A stretch of 64,000 nt of DNA from Flavobacterium sp. 90 (GCF_004339525.1 NZ_SMGE01000001.1:1674001-1738000); one strand, 5' to 3'. Shown: positions 24,529 through 33,970, counted from the first letter of the stretch. Numbers and translations are program-made. The notes: generated by a model from the letters alone, not told the origin.

Positions 24529-25842
24529 ATGAACAACGCAGTTGCCGGATTTTCGAAATTATCCAAAAAAGAAAAAATTAACTGGATCGCCAATACCTAC
24601 TTTTCAGAGCCTCAAGAAGCCTTAACTATTATAAGAAATTACTGGAATTCAGACGAAAAGCTTCAACAATTGCATGACGAATTCATCGAAAACACAATAA
24701 CTAACCTATACATTCCGTTAGGAGTCGCTCCAAATTTTTTAATAAACAATAAATACAAAACAATCCCAATGGCAATTGAGGAAAGTTCTGTAGTTGCAGC
24801 TGCCTCAAAAGCAGCCAAATATTGGGCAACTCGAGGAGGTTTTAAAGCAACTGTAATTGATACCGAAAAAATTGGACAAGTACATTTTACTTTCAGCGGA
24901 GATGCACAAAAACTACAGTTATTTTTCGATCAAATCAAACCAAAATTCTTTTCTGAAACCCAAAGCATTACTAAAAACATGCAACAACGTGGTGGCGGAA
25001 TTTTAGATATTAAATTAAAAGACAAAAGAAGTTTACTCGAAAACTACTTTCAGCTTCACGCCACTTTTGAGACAAAAGACAGTATGGGCGCAAATTTCAT
25101 AAACTCTTGTTTAGAGCAATTTGCTACTACTTTAAAAGACGAATTTCAAGGTTCAGATTTATTTTCGAAAGATGAAACCCTTGAAGTAATTATGAGCATT
25201 TTGTCTAATTATGTTCCTAATTGCCTTGTTAGAGCCGAAGTTTCTTGCCCAATTGAAGATTTAACCGAAAAACATATTCCGAATCCACAAGAATTTGCCG
25301 AGCGTTTTGTTCAGGCAGTTCAAATTGCAGAAGTTGAGCCATTCAGAGCTGTTACACACAATAAAGGCATCATGAATGGTGTTGATGCCGTAATTCTTGC
25401 AACTGGAAACGACTTTAGAGCTGTAGAAGCTGGAGTTCATGCATATGCATCAAAAAACGGTCAATATTCAAGTTTATCACATGCCAAAATTGAAAACGGA
25501 ATTTTTACTTTTTGGCTAGAAATCCCATTAGCAATCGGAACCGTTGGCGGATTAACATCTTTACATCCGTTAGTAAAATTAAGTTTAGACGTACTCGAAA
25601 AACCATCTGCAAAAGAATTAATGGAGATTGTCGCTGTTGCAGGTCTGGCACAAAATTTTGCAGCATTACGCTCATTAACCACAACCGGAATTCAGGAAGG
25701 TCACATGAAAATGCACTTAAACAACATCATCAACCAATTTGAAGCAACAGATGAAGAACGCCATTTAATCAAAGCTCATTTTAAGAAAAATGCCGTTTCA
25801 CACAGTGCAGTTGTAGAATTTATTGAAAATATAAGAAAATAA
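24529..25842 (+). CDS. mvaA: Class II hydroxymethylglutaryl-CoA reductase
   Basis: Makes (or, in degradative homologues, consumes) mevalonate from HMG-CoA using NAD(P)H; cytoplasmic, 437 aa, typical of class II enzymes. Motifs: IPMAIEESSVVAAAS with the catalytic Glu, THNKGIMNGVDAVILATGNDFRA with the catalytic Lys and Asp, the GTVGGLTSLHP segment, and GHMKMH with the catalytic His near the C-terminus. The next gene on the same strand is a GHMP kinase, which supports an isoprenoid (mevalonate pathway) role, as is general in Flavobacteriia. The direction of the reaction is inferred from this context. Confidence 0.96.
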   Translation: MNNAVAGFSKLSKKEKINWIANTYFSEPQEALTIIRNYWNSDEKLQQLHDEFIENTITNLYIPLGVAPNFLINNKYKTIPMAIEESSVVAAASKAAKYWATRGGFKATVIDTEKIGQVHFTFSGDAQKLQLFFDQIKPKFFSETQSITKNMQQRGGGILDIKLKDKRSLLENYFQLHATFETKDSMGANFINSCLEQFATTLKDEFQGSDLFSKDETLEVIMSILSNYVPNCLVRAEVSCPIEDLTEKHIPNPQEFAERFVQAVQIAEVEPFRAVTHNKGIMNGVDAVILATGNDFRAVEAGVHAYASKNGQYSSLSHAKIENGIFTFWLEIPLAIGTVGGLTSLHPLVKLSLDVLEKPSAKELMEIVAVAGLAQNFAALRSLTTTGIQEGHMKMHLNNIINQFEATDEERHLIKAHFKKNAVSHSAVVEFIENIRK

Positions 25843-25870
25843 TTAGCTGCTCTAAAACTAGTTGAAGGAT

Positions 25871-25953
25871 AAGGAGCTATTCCCGCTATCCGTTGCAATC
25901 TTTTTTATTCGCCGCGGCGAATAAAAAAGGATTTTCACTACTATCGGGGCTAA
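25871..25953. repeat. Intergenic repeat-like element with a 30-nt perfect palindrome
   Basis: A 30-nt perfect palindrome at 25900-25929, centred on GCCGCGGC and flanked by six Ts and six As, sits between the words TCCCGCTATCCG and CTATCGGGGCTA. The flanking words resemble a dispersed element I associate with Flavobacterium intergenic regions. The palindrome could also act as a bidirectional terminator between the reductase and the kinase. Confidence 0.6.
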
Positions 25954-25963
25954 AAAACACAGA

Positions 25964-26887
25964 ATGAAAACAACCTTTTACAGTAACGGAAAACTCCTTA
26001 TTACAGGCGAATATTTAGTTTTAGATGGCGCCAAAGCTTTTGCATTACCAACCAAATTTGGACAGAATTTAATTGTAGAAAATGGTTCAAATAAAGAAAT
26101 TGAATGGCAAAGCTATGACTTTGATGAAAATCTTTGGTTTCAGAACACTATTTCATTTTCTGAAATTATAGCCAATATTCCAGTCCAAATCGAAACGGTT
26201 AAAAGTACTTTAGTAAATATTTTGCATGAAGCATATCTTTTAAATCCTGATTTTATTAATAAAGCAGAAGGCTACAAAATAAGCACACAGCTTACGTTTC
26301 CAAAAAATTGGGGATTAGGCACATCATCAACTTTATTGAACAATATCGCTCAATGGACTAATATTAATGCTTTTACGCTTCTTAAAAACAGTTTTGGAGG
26401 AAGTGGTTACGATATTGCCTGCGCTCAAAATAATACGCCAATTATATATCGCCTGGATCAACAAAATTCACCCACCGTAGAAACAATTAATTTTAGCCCG
26501 GATTTTACTAAAAATATTCATTTCGTTTATCTCAATAAAAAACAAAACAGCAAAGCAGCAATAAACGCTTATTACAACAATAAGAATCAAAATCTGGCTC
26601 ACAACATTATTGACAACGATAAAATAACTGAAGCTGTTCTAAAAGCAGAAAACTTGAAAGAATTTGCCTTTGCTTTAGAAAAACACGAAATTCATTTAAG
26701 CAATATATTAGAACTGGAAACAATTAAAGAAATTGCTTTTCCAGATTTTTCCGGAGTAGTTAAAAGTCTTGGCGCCTGGGGCGGAGATTTTGTAATGGTT
26801 GTTTCAAAAGAAAATCCAAAGGAATATTTTACCTCAAAAGGTTACGAGACAATCTTGACTTATGACGAAATGATTCTACAGAATTAA
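25964..26887 (+). CDS. GYDIA-type GHMP kinase (probable mevalonate-pathway kinase)
   Basis: ATP-dependent small-molecule kinase of 307 aa. The N-terminal SNGKLLITGEYLVLDGA is the GHMP motif 1, GLGTSSTLLNNIAQW is the glycine-rich ATP loop, and GGSGYDIACAQ matches the GYDIA family name and carries the catalytic Asp. The C-terminal part has GAWGGDFVM as motif 3. It follows HMG-CoA reductase on the same strand, so mevalonate or phosphomevalonate is the likely substrate; which of the two cannot be told from the sequence. The gap to the reductase (121 nt) contains the palindromic element. Confidence 0.88.
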   Translation: MKTTFYSNGKLLITGEYLVLDGAKAFALPTKFGQNLIVENGSNKEIEWQSYDFDENLWFQNTISFSEIIANIPVQIETVKSTLVNILHEAYLLNPDFINKAEGYKISTQLTFPKNWGLGTSSTLLNNIAQWTNINAFTLLKNSFGGSGYDIACAQNNTPIIYRLDQQNSPTVETINFSPDFTKNIHFVYLNKKQNSKAAINAYYNNKNQNLAHNIIDNDKITEAVLKAENLKEFAFALEKHEIHLSNILELETIKEIAFPDFSGVVKSLGAWGGDFVMVVSKENPKEYFTSKGYETILTYDEMILQN

Positions 26888-26913
26888 ATCGCCAATCCAA
26901 TCTGACATCAAAC

Positions 26914-26944
26914 AAAAAAAGCGAACTAATAGTTCGCTTTTTTT
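26914..26944. terminator. Bidirectional terminator shared by convergent genes
   Basis: Seven As (26914-26920), GCGAACT (26921-26927), a 3-nt loop, AGTTCGC (26931-26937) and seven Ts make a symmetrical terminator. The stop codon of the minus-strand gene (26926-26928) lies within the hairpin. Confidence 0.92.
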
Positions 26945-27360
26945 GTTTTTATATGTTTCGTTTCAAGTCTTCTCACCTTTTGGGTTTCGAGCTCGTTGGT
27001 TTCTATAAGTGTATTATGTAAACGCTCGGCCATTTTTTCTATACTATTATTGATAGAATCATAAACAACCTCCATTCTTCGATGTTTCTCTTCTTTTATA
27101 GCTTTTAAAACATCTTCGACAAAAAGTTTTTCATATTTTTCAGCAACAGAATCACGGGTATTGGTTAACCTAATAACATAGTCATTGCTTAATACCGTAA
27201 CTTTAAAATGCTGTTCTTCATTACTTAAATAATACTTACCTCCCAATTCATCACAATTGATATCAGTATTACTAAGTTTTAAAAGTTCTGTAATTATCCC
27301 CAAAATATGATTCTCAATTTTGGTATACACCCTCGGCTTTCGTCTTAACAAATTAAACAT
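26926..27360 (-). CDS. Hypothetical protein, 144 aa
   Basis: Not recognised. It is a soluble protein without a signal peptide. The N-terminal half is mixed alpha/beta (ILGIITELLKL, KYYLSNEEQHFKVTVLSNDYVIRL) and the C-terminal half is a long charged helix (about 80-135), likely a coiled coil, ending in a lysine-rich tail. It is a single gene, convergent with the kinase. Its last codons and stop are part of the shared terminator hairpin, so the basic C-terminal tail is partly dictated by the terminator sequence. A regulatory or structural role is possible but nothing specific supports one. Confidence 0.65.
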   Translation of the reverse strand: MFNLLRRKPRVYTKIENHILGIITELLKLSNTDINCDELGGKYYLSNEEQHFKVTVLSNDYVIRLTNTRDSVAEKYEKLFVEDVLKAIKEEKHRRMEVVYDSINNSIEKMAERLHNTLIETNELETQKVRRLETKHIKTKKANY

Positions 27361-27581
27361 AAAAAATATAAAATTTTTGTTTATCCACAGTACTCGATTA
27401 TTATCTCCGTTAATTATAATTTAGCTAATACCTTAGGGGCGGAAGTTACTTTGTTAAATCGCAGCAAATTAACTGTAATAATTTGAATATCACAAATTTT
27501 TAAAATTTTATTTCTATTATTCCTATATACATTAAGAAAAGCGGCTAATAAATACTACAAAAAACATAATTTAACACAAAG

Positions 27582-27620
27582 AAAAACCCGAAATATTCGT
27601 TTGAATATTTCGGGTTTTTT
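27582..27620 (-). terminator. Terminator of the PpiD-like gene and its operon
   Basis: A perfect 17-bp stem (27582-27598 with 27603-27619) around loop GTTT, T-rich on both strands. It ends 26 nt before the stop codon of the minus-strand chaperone gene. The rest of the 27361-27645 gap shows nothing recognisable. Confidence 0.95.
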
Positions 27621-27645
27621 ATTTTAATTATCTAATTACTAAATA

Positions 27646-29745
27646 TTAGTAGTTAAATTGTAATCTGTTATCTTCAATTTTAGCGTTAGCTTTCAATGCT
27701 GGCAAAATTCTGCTTGCATCAGATGCGCTTTGAGCTTTAACTTTAGCTACATATTCTGCGTGATTAGCAGCAGCAGGAGCTTTAACAGTACTAATATTTT
27801 TCACTACATAAACTCCAGTGTTTCCTTCAATTGGAGCAGAGATTTTGTTTGCAGCTAAAGCAAATGCATTACCTACAACTCTTGGCTCTTGCCCAACTCC
27901 ACCAGGTAATACCGGGTTATCCATAGTTACGTCAGCAGCTTGTTGAACAGCTACACCAGCGCTTTTAGCAATAGCTTCAAGGCTAGATCCTGTCATTTTA
28001 GCTTTTAACATTTCAGCTTTTTTCTTGTTTTTCAAGATTGGCTCAACATAAGGTCTAGCTAAAGTAACAGATACTAAACCAGATTTGTTTTCACTTTTGT
28101 ATTGTGCAATTACGTGCCCAATATTAGCAATTTCAAAACGTTTTACATCTCCTTTGCTTGTTTCTTTGTCATATGCCCATCTAATGATGTTACGTTGGTT
28201 TCCTAGAGGACCAAATTGCTCGTCTAAAGCTTTTGCAGTTACCGGAGCAGCAACTTTTAAACCTAATTCTTTTGCAGTTGCATTAAAATCTTTATTAGCA
28301 GCATCCATTTCGAATTTAGTTGCCAATGTAAATACTTTATCAGAAGTAGCTTCAGATGGCTCAATTTTTTGAGCAATTGTAGCTAAACGAATTCCGTCTT
28401 GTTTATCTGTAATTTTGATAATGTGAAATCCGAAAGGAGTTTCAACTAAACCAATTTTTCCAATTCCGTTATTGAATACAAAATCATTGAATGGTTTTAC
28501 CATTTGATTTGGACCAAAATATCCTAAATCTCCACCTTGTTGCGCAGATGAGTCATCAGAACTTGTAAATGCCAACATCATGAAACTATCAGGATTAGCC
28601 TGAACTTGTGCTAAAATTTCTTCAGCTTTAGCTTTAGCTTCTTCTTTAGTTCTTTTTTCTTTAGCATTTGGAGTTTGAGATCCTTCATATGCAATTAAGA
28701 TATGACTTGCTTTTGCATTAACACCAGCTTTAAATCCTAAAGATTTAGAGATAGCATAATATTTTCCGTATACATAAGGACCGTAAATTGCTCCTGCAGG
28801 TAAACTAAATAATTTATCAGCATCGATAGCTGGTAAAGCATTTTTAGGAACATATGTAGAATCGTAAGGAACATCAGAATTTGAGTTTACGAATTCAGCA
28901 ATGTTTGTTGCACTTTTAAAACCAGGCAATGTATCGTTTTTACCAGTTTTTGTATTGTACTCAACTCTACCGTTTAATAATGCAGTAATTTTAGCTTTAA
29001 TTTCAGCTTCGTCTTCTTTTGAAGCTTTGTCTTCTACTAAAACATATTGAATTTCACGAGTTTCATCAGCTTTGAATTTTTTCTCGTTTTTCTTCATATA
29101 AGCAACAATCTCATCATCAGAAATTTTAACATCGCTATCTTTAATAGAAGAATATAATGCAGCAGCATAAGCAAAGTTTACTTTGTTAGCTTCCATTTCA
29201 TATTTCAACTTTCCTTCGCTAACAGTTGTATAAAGTCCAGCTTTTACAAGTGTGCTGTAGATTTGATATTTTGCGTTCAATTCAGCATCAGTCTCTTTTT
29301 GAGAAAGATATTGAGCTGCGTCAGGATTTGTTTTGAAGTACTCTTTAAATTTAGCTACATCAAATAATCCAGCTGCATTTAAAAACATTGGGTTTTTACC
29401 AATATTTGGATCTGCTTTTAAAACTTCAAGTAAGTGTTTTTCACCAACTCTTAATCCCAATTTATCAAACTGAGCAGATAATAATGCGATTGAAACTTCT
29501 TGATCCCAAACTCTGTTTGCAGCTTCAGTGGAAGTAATTCCTTGACCACTTTTTTCAACATTACTAACTTTAACTCTAAAGTCTTCAAATGAAATATCTT
29601 TTCCATCGATGCTTCCTACATCTTTTGAACTTTGACCGAAACTTCCTCTAGTGAAAAGATCTTGTATTATAAATGCAAATAATGCAAGTGCAATAACTCC
29701 TATCAATAAAGCGGAACGCTGTCTAATTTTTGCTAAAACTGCCAT
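27646..29745 (-). CDS. ppiD: PpiD/SurA-like periplasmic peptidyl-prolyl isomerase
   Basis: Membrane-anchored periplasmic folding factor of 699 aa. One N-terminal transmembrane helix (LLIGVIALALFAFIIQDLF, about 11-30) is followed by a SurA_N/PpiD-type helical domain. A parvulin rotamase domain is recognisable by KASHILIAY, GGDLGYFGPNQMVKPF and VETPFGFHIIKI (about 345-455), and a second, degenerate rotamase-like region lies in the C-terminal third. The same order is found in E. coli PpiD, which helps outer-membrane proteins leave the translocon. Met at 29745 is the start that fits the anchor; 14 more codons are open upstream. It is the last gene of a minus-strand envelope operon. Confidence 0.92.
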   Translation of the reverse strand: MAVLAKIRQRSALLIGVIALALFAFIIQDLFTRGSFGQSSKDVGSIDGKDISFEDFRVKVSNVEKSGQGITSTEAANRVWDQEVSIALLSAQFDKLGLRVGEKHLLEVLKADPNIGKNPMFLNAAGLFDVAKFKEYFKTNPDAAQYLSQKETDAELNAKYQIYSTLVKAGLYTTVSEGKLKYEMEANKVNFAYAAALYSSIKDSDVKISDDEIVAYMKKNEKKFKADETREIQYVLVEDKASKEDEAEIKAKITALLNGRVEYNTKTGKNDTLPGFKSATNIAEFVNSNSDVPYDSTYVPKNALPAIDADKLFSLPAGAIYGPYVYGKYYAISKSLGFKAGVNAKASHILIAYEGSQTPNAKEKRTKEEAKAKAEEILAQVQANPDSFMMLAFTSSDDSSAQQGGDLGYFGPNQMVKPFNDFVFNNGIGKIGLVETPFGFHIIKITDKQDGIRLATIAQKIEPSEATSDKVFTLATKFEMDAANKDFNATAKELGLKVAAPVTAKALDEQFGPLGNQRNIIRWAYDKETSKGDVKRFEIANIGHVIAQYKSENKSGLVSVTLARPYVEPILKNKKKAEMLKAKMTGSSLEAIAKSAGVAVQQAADVTMDNPVLPGGVGQEPRVVGNAFALAANKISAPIEGNTGVYVVKNISTVKAPAAANHAEYVAKVKAQSASDASRILPALKANAKIEDNRLQFNY

Positions 29746-29853
29746 TTTTATTATCGTTAATTTTATATTCAGTTTGCGAAAATACAATTATCTAGTTAAT
29801 AACAATACAACTAGCGTTTTATTTTCAACAATTTTTTTTATTAATTTAAAAAA

Positions 29854-31116
29854 TCAGTCTTTTATTGTCATTTTGACTAATTCAATTTTCTTATTTGTCG
29901 CCTCTTCTATCACGAAATAAAAGTTGTCAATCACGATTTCATCGCCCTTTTGAGGGATTTCTTTGGTATAATTCACAATAAAACCTCCCAAAGTCCCGTA
30001 AGAATCTTCTTCCGGAATCATTAATTTGTAAGTTTCATTTAAATACTCCACATCCAAACGTGTTGAAAACAAATATTTCCCTTCACCTAACTCTTCTTCG
30101 ATTAGTTCTTCTTCTTCTGAATCATGTTCGTCTTCGATTTCTCCAAAAAGTTCCTCTACAATATCTTCGATTGTAATAATTCCCGAAGTTCCTCCATATT
30201 CATCTAAAACTACCGCGACATTTTTTCGCTTTTTAATCAGCAAATTTAAGGCGTCTTTTATCAAAATTGTTTCAGGAACAAACTCAACAGTCATCAAAAC
30301 CGATTTAATCGTTTTTGGCTTCTTAAACAAGTCAAAAGAGTGTACATAACCCACAATATCATCCAGAGAATTTTGACTGACTACAATTTTAGAATATCCT
30401 GTTTCAATAAATAATTCCTTAAGATCTGTTATGCTGTCAAATAAATCTATATCTACAATTTCTGTACGCGGCGTCATAATATCACGCGCTTTTACACCGG
30501 AAAATTCTAAAGCATTTTGAAAAATCTGAATCTCAGAATCTACCTCATCATCGTCTTCAACAGAATTCATTTGTTCTGTAATATAGTTCCCAAGTTCTAT
30601 TTTACTAAAATAAAGTTGTGTCTGATCTCCTTCTGTTTTGAAGAATTTCCTCAAAACAAAATCTGATATCCAAATAAAGAAGGTTGAAATATAATAGAAT
30701 AAGCGATAAAACAAATACGCCGGAAGCGCAAATGCTTTAATCAATGTATTGGCATAAATCTGAAAAAATACTTTCGGAAGAAACTCTGCCGTCATTAAAA
30801 CTATAAAAGTCGAAGTTATAGTTTGAATCAGTAAACTGCTAAAATCAGAAAAATGAAATCCTAAACTTATGATACATTTTAGAATTAAATCTCCCATAAA
30901 AAAACCGTAAACAACTAGAGCCACGTTGTTACCAATTAACATTGCAGCAATAAACTTTGAAGGGTTTTCGGTAAGTTTTGTTAGAATCTGAGAAAGAAAA
31001 TTATCTTGTTTTTTTTCAATTTCAAGATAAATCTTATTCGAGGAAATAAAAGCTATTTCCATTCCTGAAAAAAAGGCTGATAGTATTAAACATAGTATTA
31101 TAATACTAATTTCCAT
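29854..31116 (-). CDS. CNNM/CorC-type (hemolysin family) transporter protein
   Basis: Inner-membrane protein of 420 aa with the DUF21/CNNM domain (four helices, about 1-150; begins ISIIILCLILSAFFSGMEIAF). A CBS pair follows (about 200-320; ARDIMTPRTEIVDID, VVLDEYGGTSGIITIEDIVEELFGEI), then a CorC_HlyC C-terminal domain. Members are linked to magnesium/cobalt efflux; the older name hemolysin is a historical label. GldE of gliding motility belongs to the same superfamily, but nothing here argues for GldE specifically. It lies 2 nt after the small membrane gene in the operon. Confidence 0.92.
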   Translation of the reverse strand: MEISIIILCLILSAFFSGMEIAFISSNKIYLEIEKKQDNFLSQILTKLTENPSKFIAAMLIGNNVALVVYGFFMGDLILKCIISLGFHFSDFSSLLIQTITSTFIVLMTAEFLPKVFFQIYANTLIKAFALPAYLFYRLFYYISTFFIWISDFVLRKFFKTEGDQTQLYFSKIELGNYITEQMNSVEDDDEVDSEIQIFQNALEFSGVKARDIMTPRTEIVDIDLFDSITDLKELFIETGYSKIVVSQNSLDDIVGYVHSFDLFKKPKTIKSVLMTVEFVPETILIKDALNLLIKKRKNVAVVLDEYGGTSGIITIEDIVEELFGEIEDEHDSEEEELIEEELGEGKYLFSTRLDVEYLNETYKLMIPEEDSYGTLGGFIVNYTKEIPQKGDEIVIDNFYFVIEEATNKKIELVKMTIKD

Positions 31117-31118
31117 TT

Positions 31119-31313
31119 TTACTGTTTTTTGTTACGGTCATCAAACTTCTTCACAAACTTCCTTCTAAAGAAAAACATAAATACAGCCATTCCTGCAATT
31201 ATAAAACTCAAAGTCGAAGTATCATTTCCTTCATTTAACTTTGTAATTCCATCATAAATAAAGTAAACTGCAAAAGCAATATAAACGTATTGCGTATATT
31301 TCATGTAACCCAT
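31119..31313 (-). CDS. Small membrane protein, 64 aa
   Basis: Function unknown. Two helices (YVYIAFAVYFIYDGITKL and LSFIIAGMAVFMFFF) and a very basic C-terminus (RRKFVKKFDDRNKKQ) suggest an inner-membrane hairpin with a cytoplasmic tail. It is tightly packed between lptC (11 nt) and the CNNM gene (2 nt) and so is surely translated as part of this operon. Confidence 0.82.
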   Translation of the reverse strand: MGYMKYTQYVYIAFAVYFIYDGITKLNEGNDTSTLSFIIAGMAVFMFFFRRKFVKKFDDRNKKQ

Positions 31314-31324
31314 AATGTCTTTTT

Positions 31325-31879
31325 TTATTCTTCTGATGATTCAATTTCGCCACTTACTCGTTGCGAATTAATCACTTTAAAATCTTTACTAAAATCTATT
31401 CCTTGTCCGTACGAAACTCCTTTAGCATCTGTAAGCTTGAATTTTCTTTCGGTGTAAAACCATTCATTTTTCTGATCAAAATACAATTGTTCTGTTTCCA
31501 GCATCTGACCAGTTTCTGATGTGATTTTTACTTTTCCCTGCAAATCTATTATACCAGTAGTTTTATACGAAACTGCATAATTTGATCTTATAAAGGTACG
31601 TTTTTGTTTTTTGTCGTATAAAGTAACATCCAAACCTACAGGAAATTCTGTAAATGGAAAATCCAGATTAGAATAATCCAACATTTTCCTGCTTATCAAA
31701 ACCCCTGTTATACGACCTGAATCCGTGTACTTAATATTAACTGTATCAGCATCACTGCCCGGAACAAATTCAGAGAAGTTAAATTTCTGAACATCCTTAA
31801 AGTTACTTTCGCATCCAAAAAACAGTGTCACAGCGAGAACTGTGACAGTATTTATAATATATCTCTTTGGTAAATTCAT
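31325..31879 (-). CDS. lptC: LPS export protein LptC
   Basis: Component of the Lpt bridge that carries lipopolysaccharide from the inner to the outer membrane, 184 aa. The N-terminus (IINTVTVLAVTLFFGC) reads as a lipoprotein-type signal with Cys23, as is usual for the Bacteroidota form. The rest is one beta-jellyroll OstA-like domain (SGRITGVLISRKMLDY, FPVGLDVTLYD, TSETGQMLETEQLYFD). It lies in an operon with an outer-membrane protein upstream and membrane proteins downstream; its partners LptA, LptB, LptF and LptG are not in this window. Confidence 0.9.
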   Translation of the reverse strand: MNLPKRYIINTVTVLAVTLFFGCESNFKDVQKFNFSEFVPGSDADTVNIKYTDSGRITGVLISRKMLDYSNLDFPFTEFPVGLDVTLYDKKQKRTFIRSNYAVSYKTTGIIDLQGKVKITSETGQMLETEQLYFDQKNEWFYTERKFKLTDAKGVSYGQGIDFSKDFKVINSQRVSGEIESSEE

Positions 31880-31930
31880 TTGCCAAATGTAGTAAATTGT
31901 ATGTGCTTAAAAAAACATAAGATTTTATGT

Positions 31931-33160
31931 TTAATTATATTTCGTCTTAATAAACCATCTGTCATTAAAAGAGAAACTTACACTAAAGTTTACATAATTT
32001 TCCTGAACCAGGTTTGCAGAAACGGTACCTCTTTTTCCAAACTCAACACCAAAGTTTACATTCGAAAAATACCCCGGAATTGGAACTCCTGCTCCTAAAG
32101 TCATACCAACATCTTTTATAGATTCATTATTGATTATTAAACCAATTTTCTCGTATTTCAATCCTGCTCTATAGGTAATTCTGCTAAAATAATTTGAGAA
32201 AGAAGCATAATTAGGAATAAAATACCCTCCTACTGCATATTTTTGGTATTTTTCATAACGTACATTTTGCTCTGAATTATAGTAATTCGCAAATTTCCCA
32301 TCTCCCTGAAAAGCCATTGTAGTACCAACTAACCATTTTCTTGCCTGACCAATACCTGCACCAAATGTTACTTTGTTTGGCAATTTTAAATCATCACCGT
32401 GTGGATCAAATACTATTGGAGTAGAATCTCCATCAACAGAAATAGTTCTTGTAGTATTTGAACTTAGGTTAGTTGCAAAAGCATAGCTCAAACTAGTAAA
32501 TAATTCAAGTTTTTTATTAAGCTTAGTTTGATACATTGTACCAATACTAAAACTAAGACCTGACAACTCTGCTGCATTTGTTTCTGCACTTGAGTTTTGA
32601 ACGCCTGTAAGAAGTTCTACACTTGTTGTTGTGATTTTTCCAAAATTATATTGAGCATCTGCACCAATATTCCAATTTGGTCTGATTTTATATCCTAAAC
32701 CAAAAAACACTTTATTAATTCCACCTGTTCCACTAAGCTGAGAACTTGTAGCTCCTTCAGTATCCGTTCTGTCGTTTCTAATTTTATATCCAACTGAAGA
32801 TACCGGGATCAAACCAAATGCTGCACCGAATTTCCCCATCGGAATTCCTATCGCCAAATAATCAAAAGTAGTTCTTTGTGCTTTTGCAGTTTCCTGACTA
32901 GTTTTTAAGTTTGAAGTTCCAAAAGTTCCTCCAACACTAAAAGTTGTCTGAAGTAAACTGGCATAACTCGCGGGATTCTCAATATTTAAGTGAATACTAT
33001 CCTGCTCCACTGCAACTCCTGCCATAGATCTGAATTCAAGAGTTCCTTTGAACCTTACATCCCCAATTCCGTAGAAAGAATAAGGAGAAGCTGTTCCTTG
33101 TTGAGCGAATGAAACGAACGAGATAAGCAAACAAGCGCTTACTATAATTTTTTTAATCAT
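31931..33160 (-). CDS. Putative outer-membrane beta-barrel protein
   Basis: Exported protein of 409 aa with a signal peptide (IIVSACLLISFVSFAQ) and the N-terminal GTASPYSFYGIGDVRFKG typical of a group of Bacteroidota outer-membrane proteins. Alternating hydrophobic strands run through the rest and the C-terminus ends in a basic tail after strands such as YVNFSVSFSFNDRWF. Length and pattern suggest a FadL-like or OmpP1-like barrel, which is not proven. It overlaps the end of coaX by 8 nt and precedes lptC by 51 nt. Its cargo, if any, is unknown. Confidence 0.8.
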   Translation of the reverse strand: MIKKIIVSACLLISFVSFAQQGTASPYSFYGIGDVRFKGTLEFRSMAGVAVEQDSIHLNIENPASYASLLQTTFSVGGTFGTSNLKTSQETAKAQRTTFDYLAIGIPMGKFGAAFGLIPVSSVGYKIRNDRTDTEGATSSQLSGTGGINKVFFGLGYKIRPNWNIGADAQYNFGKITTTSVELLTGVQNSSAETNAAELSGLSFSIGTMYQTKLNKKLELFTSLSYAFATNLSSNTTRTISVDGDSTPIVFDPHGDDLKLPNKVTFGAGIGQARKWLVGTTMAFQGDGKFANYYNSEQNVRYEKYQKYAVGGYFIPNYASFSNYFSRITYRAGLKYEKIGLIINNESIKDVGMTLGAGVPIPGYFSNVNFGVEFGKRGTVSANLVQENYVNFSVSFSFNDRWFIKTKYN

Positions 33161-33887
33161 TGTCGATTTTATATTGAAATGTTTGATTCAAACTCTCCAG
33201 TAAGAAATTTGAATTGGCAAATATGGTATTTTTTAATCGTTTAGCCAAAAAATCTGCATCACCTCCCGTTAAAATTATTATAAAATTTGAAAAGTTTGCT
33301 CGATATTCATCGATAAAACCATCAATCTCATAGACGAAGCCATTGACAACTCCCGAATGAATGGCTTGTGCAGTCGAATCTCCTATATAGGATTCCGGCG
33401 CCTCTAAAGTCAGTAACGGCAATCTGGCTGTGAAATTGTGGAGTGCTTCATACCTTAAACGCAGACCCGGAGAAATTGCTCCGCCCAGATAATTGTCATT
33501 TTCGTCGATGAAATCGTAGGTAATGCAAGTTCCTGCATCAATTACTAATCTATTTTGTTTCGGAAATCGCAAAGTTGCTCCGGAAGCCAAAATCATACGA
33601 TCAATTCCTAAGGTTTTTGGAGTTGAATACTTATTTGTGAAGGGAAAAAGATCTTCGTGAGTAAAAAAGTGAATATTCAGCGTCTTTTCGAAAGCTAAAA
33701 AAGATTGTTTTTCAATATTCCCAACCGAAGCAACGATCAAATCAGAGCAATTTGGAAATTTTTTTAAAATTTTTTCAATATTTTTTTCGAGCTCATTTTT
33801 ATCAAAAACAAAACTCTCCAAAACATTATTATCCTCAAAGACAGAAGCTTTAATTCTTGTATTACCAACATCAATTGCTAAAACCAT
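33153..33887 (-). CDS. coaX: Type III pantothenate kinase
   Basis: First enzyme of coenzyme A synthesis (pantothenate to 4'-phosphopantothenate), cytoplasmic, 244 aa. ASKHA-fold motifs are visible: LAIDVGNTRIKASVF (phosphate 1), TPKTLGIDRMI, NRLVIDAGTCITYDFID (with the catalytic Asp region), GGAISPGLRLRYEALH, and ILTGGDADFLA (adenosine motif). The frame is open far upstream, over the tRNA, but Met at 33887 is where the family begins. It heads the minus-strand operon with the outer-membrane protein, lptC and the rest, and is divergent from tRNA-Phe. Confidence 0.95.
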   Translation of the reverse strand: MVLAIDVGNTRIKASVFEDNNVLESFVFDKNELEKNIEKILKKFPNCSDLIVASVGNIEKQSFLAFEKTLNIHFFTHEDLFPFTNKYSTPKTLGIDRMILASGATLRFPKQNRLVIDAGTCITYDFIDENDNYLGGAISPGLRLRYEALHNFTARLPLLTLEAPESYIGDSTAQAIHSGVVNGFVYEIDGFIDEYRANFSNFIIILTGGDADFLAKRLKNTIFANSNFLLESLNQTFQYKIDND

Positions 33888-33938
33888 ATTTATTTTTTTA
33901 CCTCTGCGAAGATACGAATTGATTTTTTTAAAAAAATG

Positions 33939-33970
33939 TTTTGGATAAACGGAAAATGATTCTATCTTTG
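33939..33970 (+). promoter_or_regulatory. Consensus promoter of tRNA-Phe
   Basis: TTTG at 33940-33943 and TATCTTTG at 33963-33970 are 19 nt apart, matching the Bacteroidota consensus. The mature tRNA starts 21 nt after the -7 box. Confidence 0.85.
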
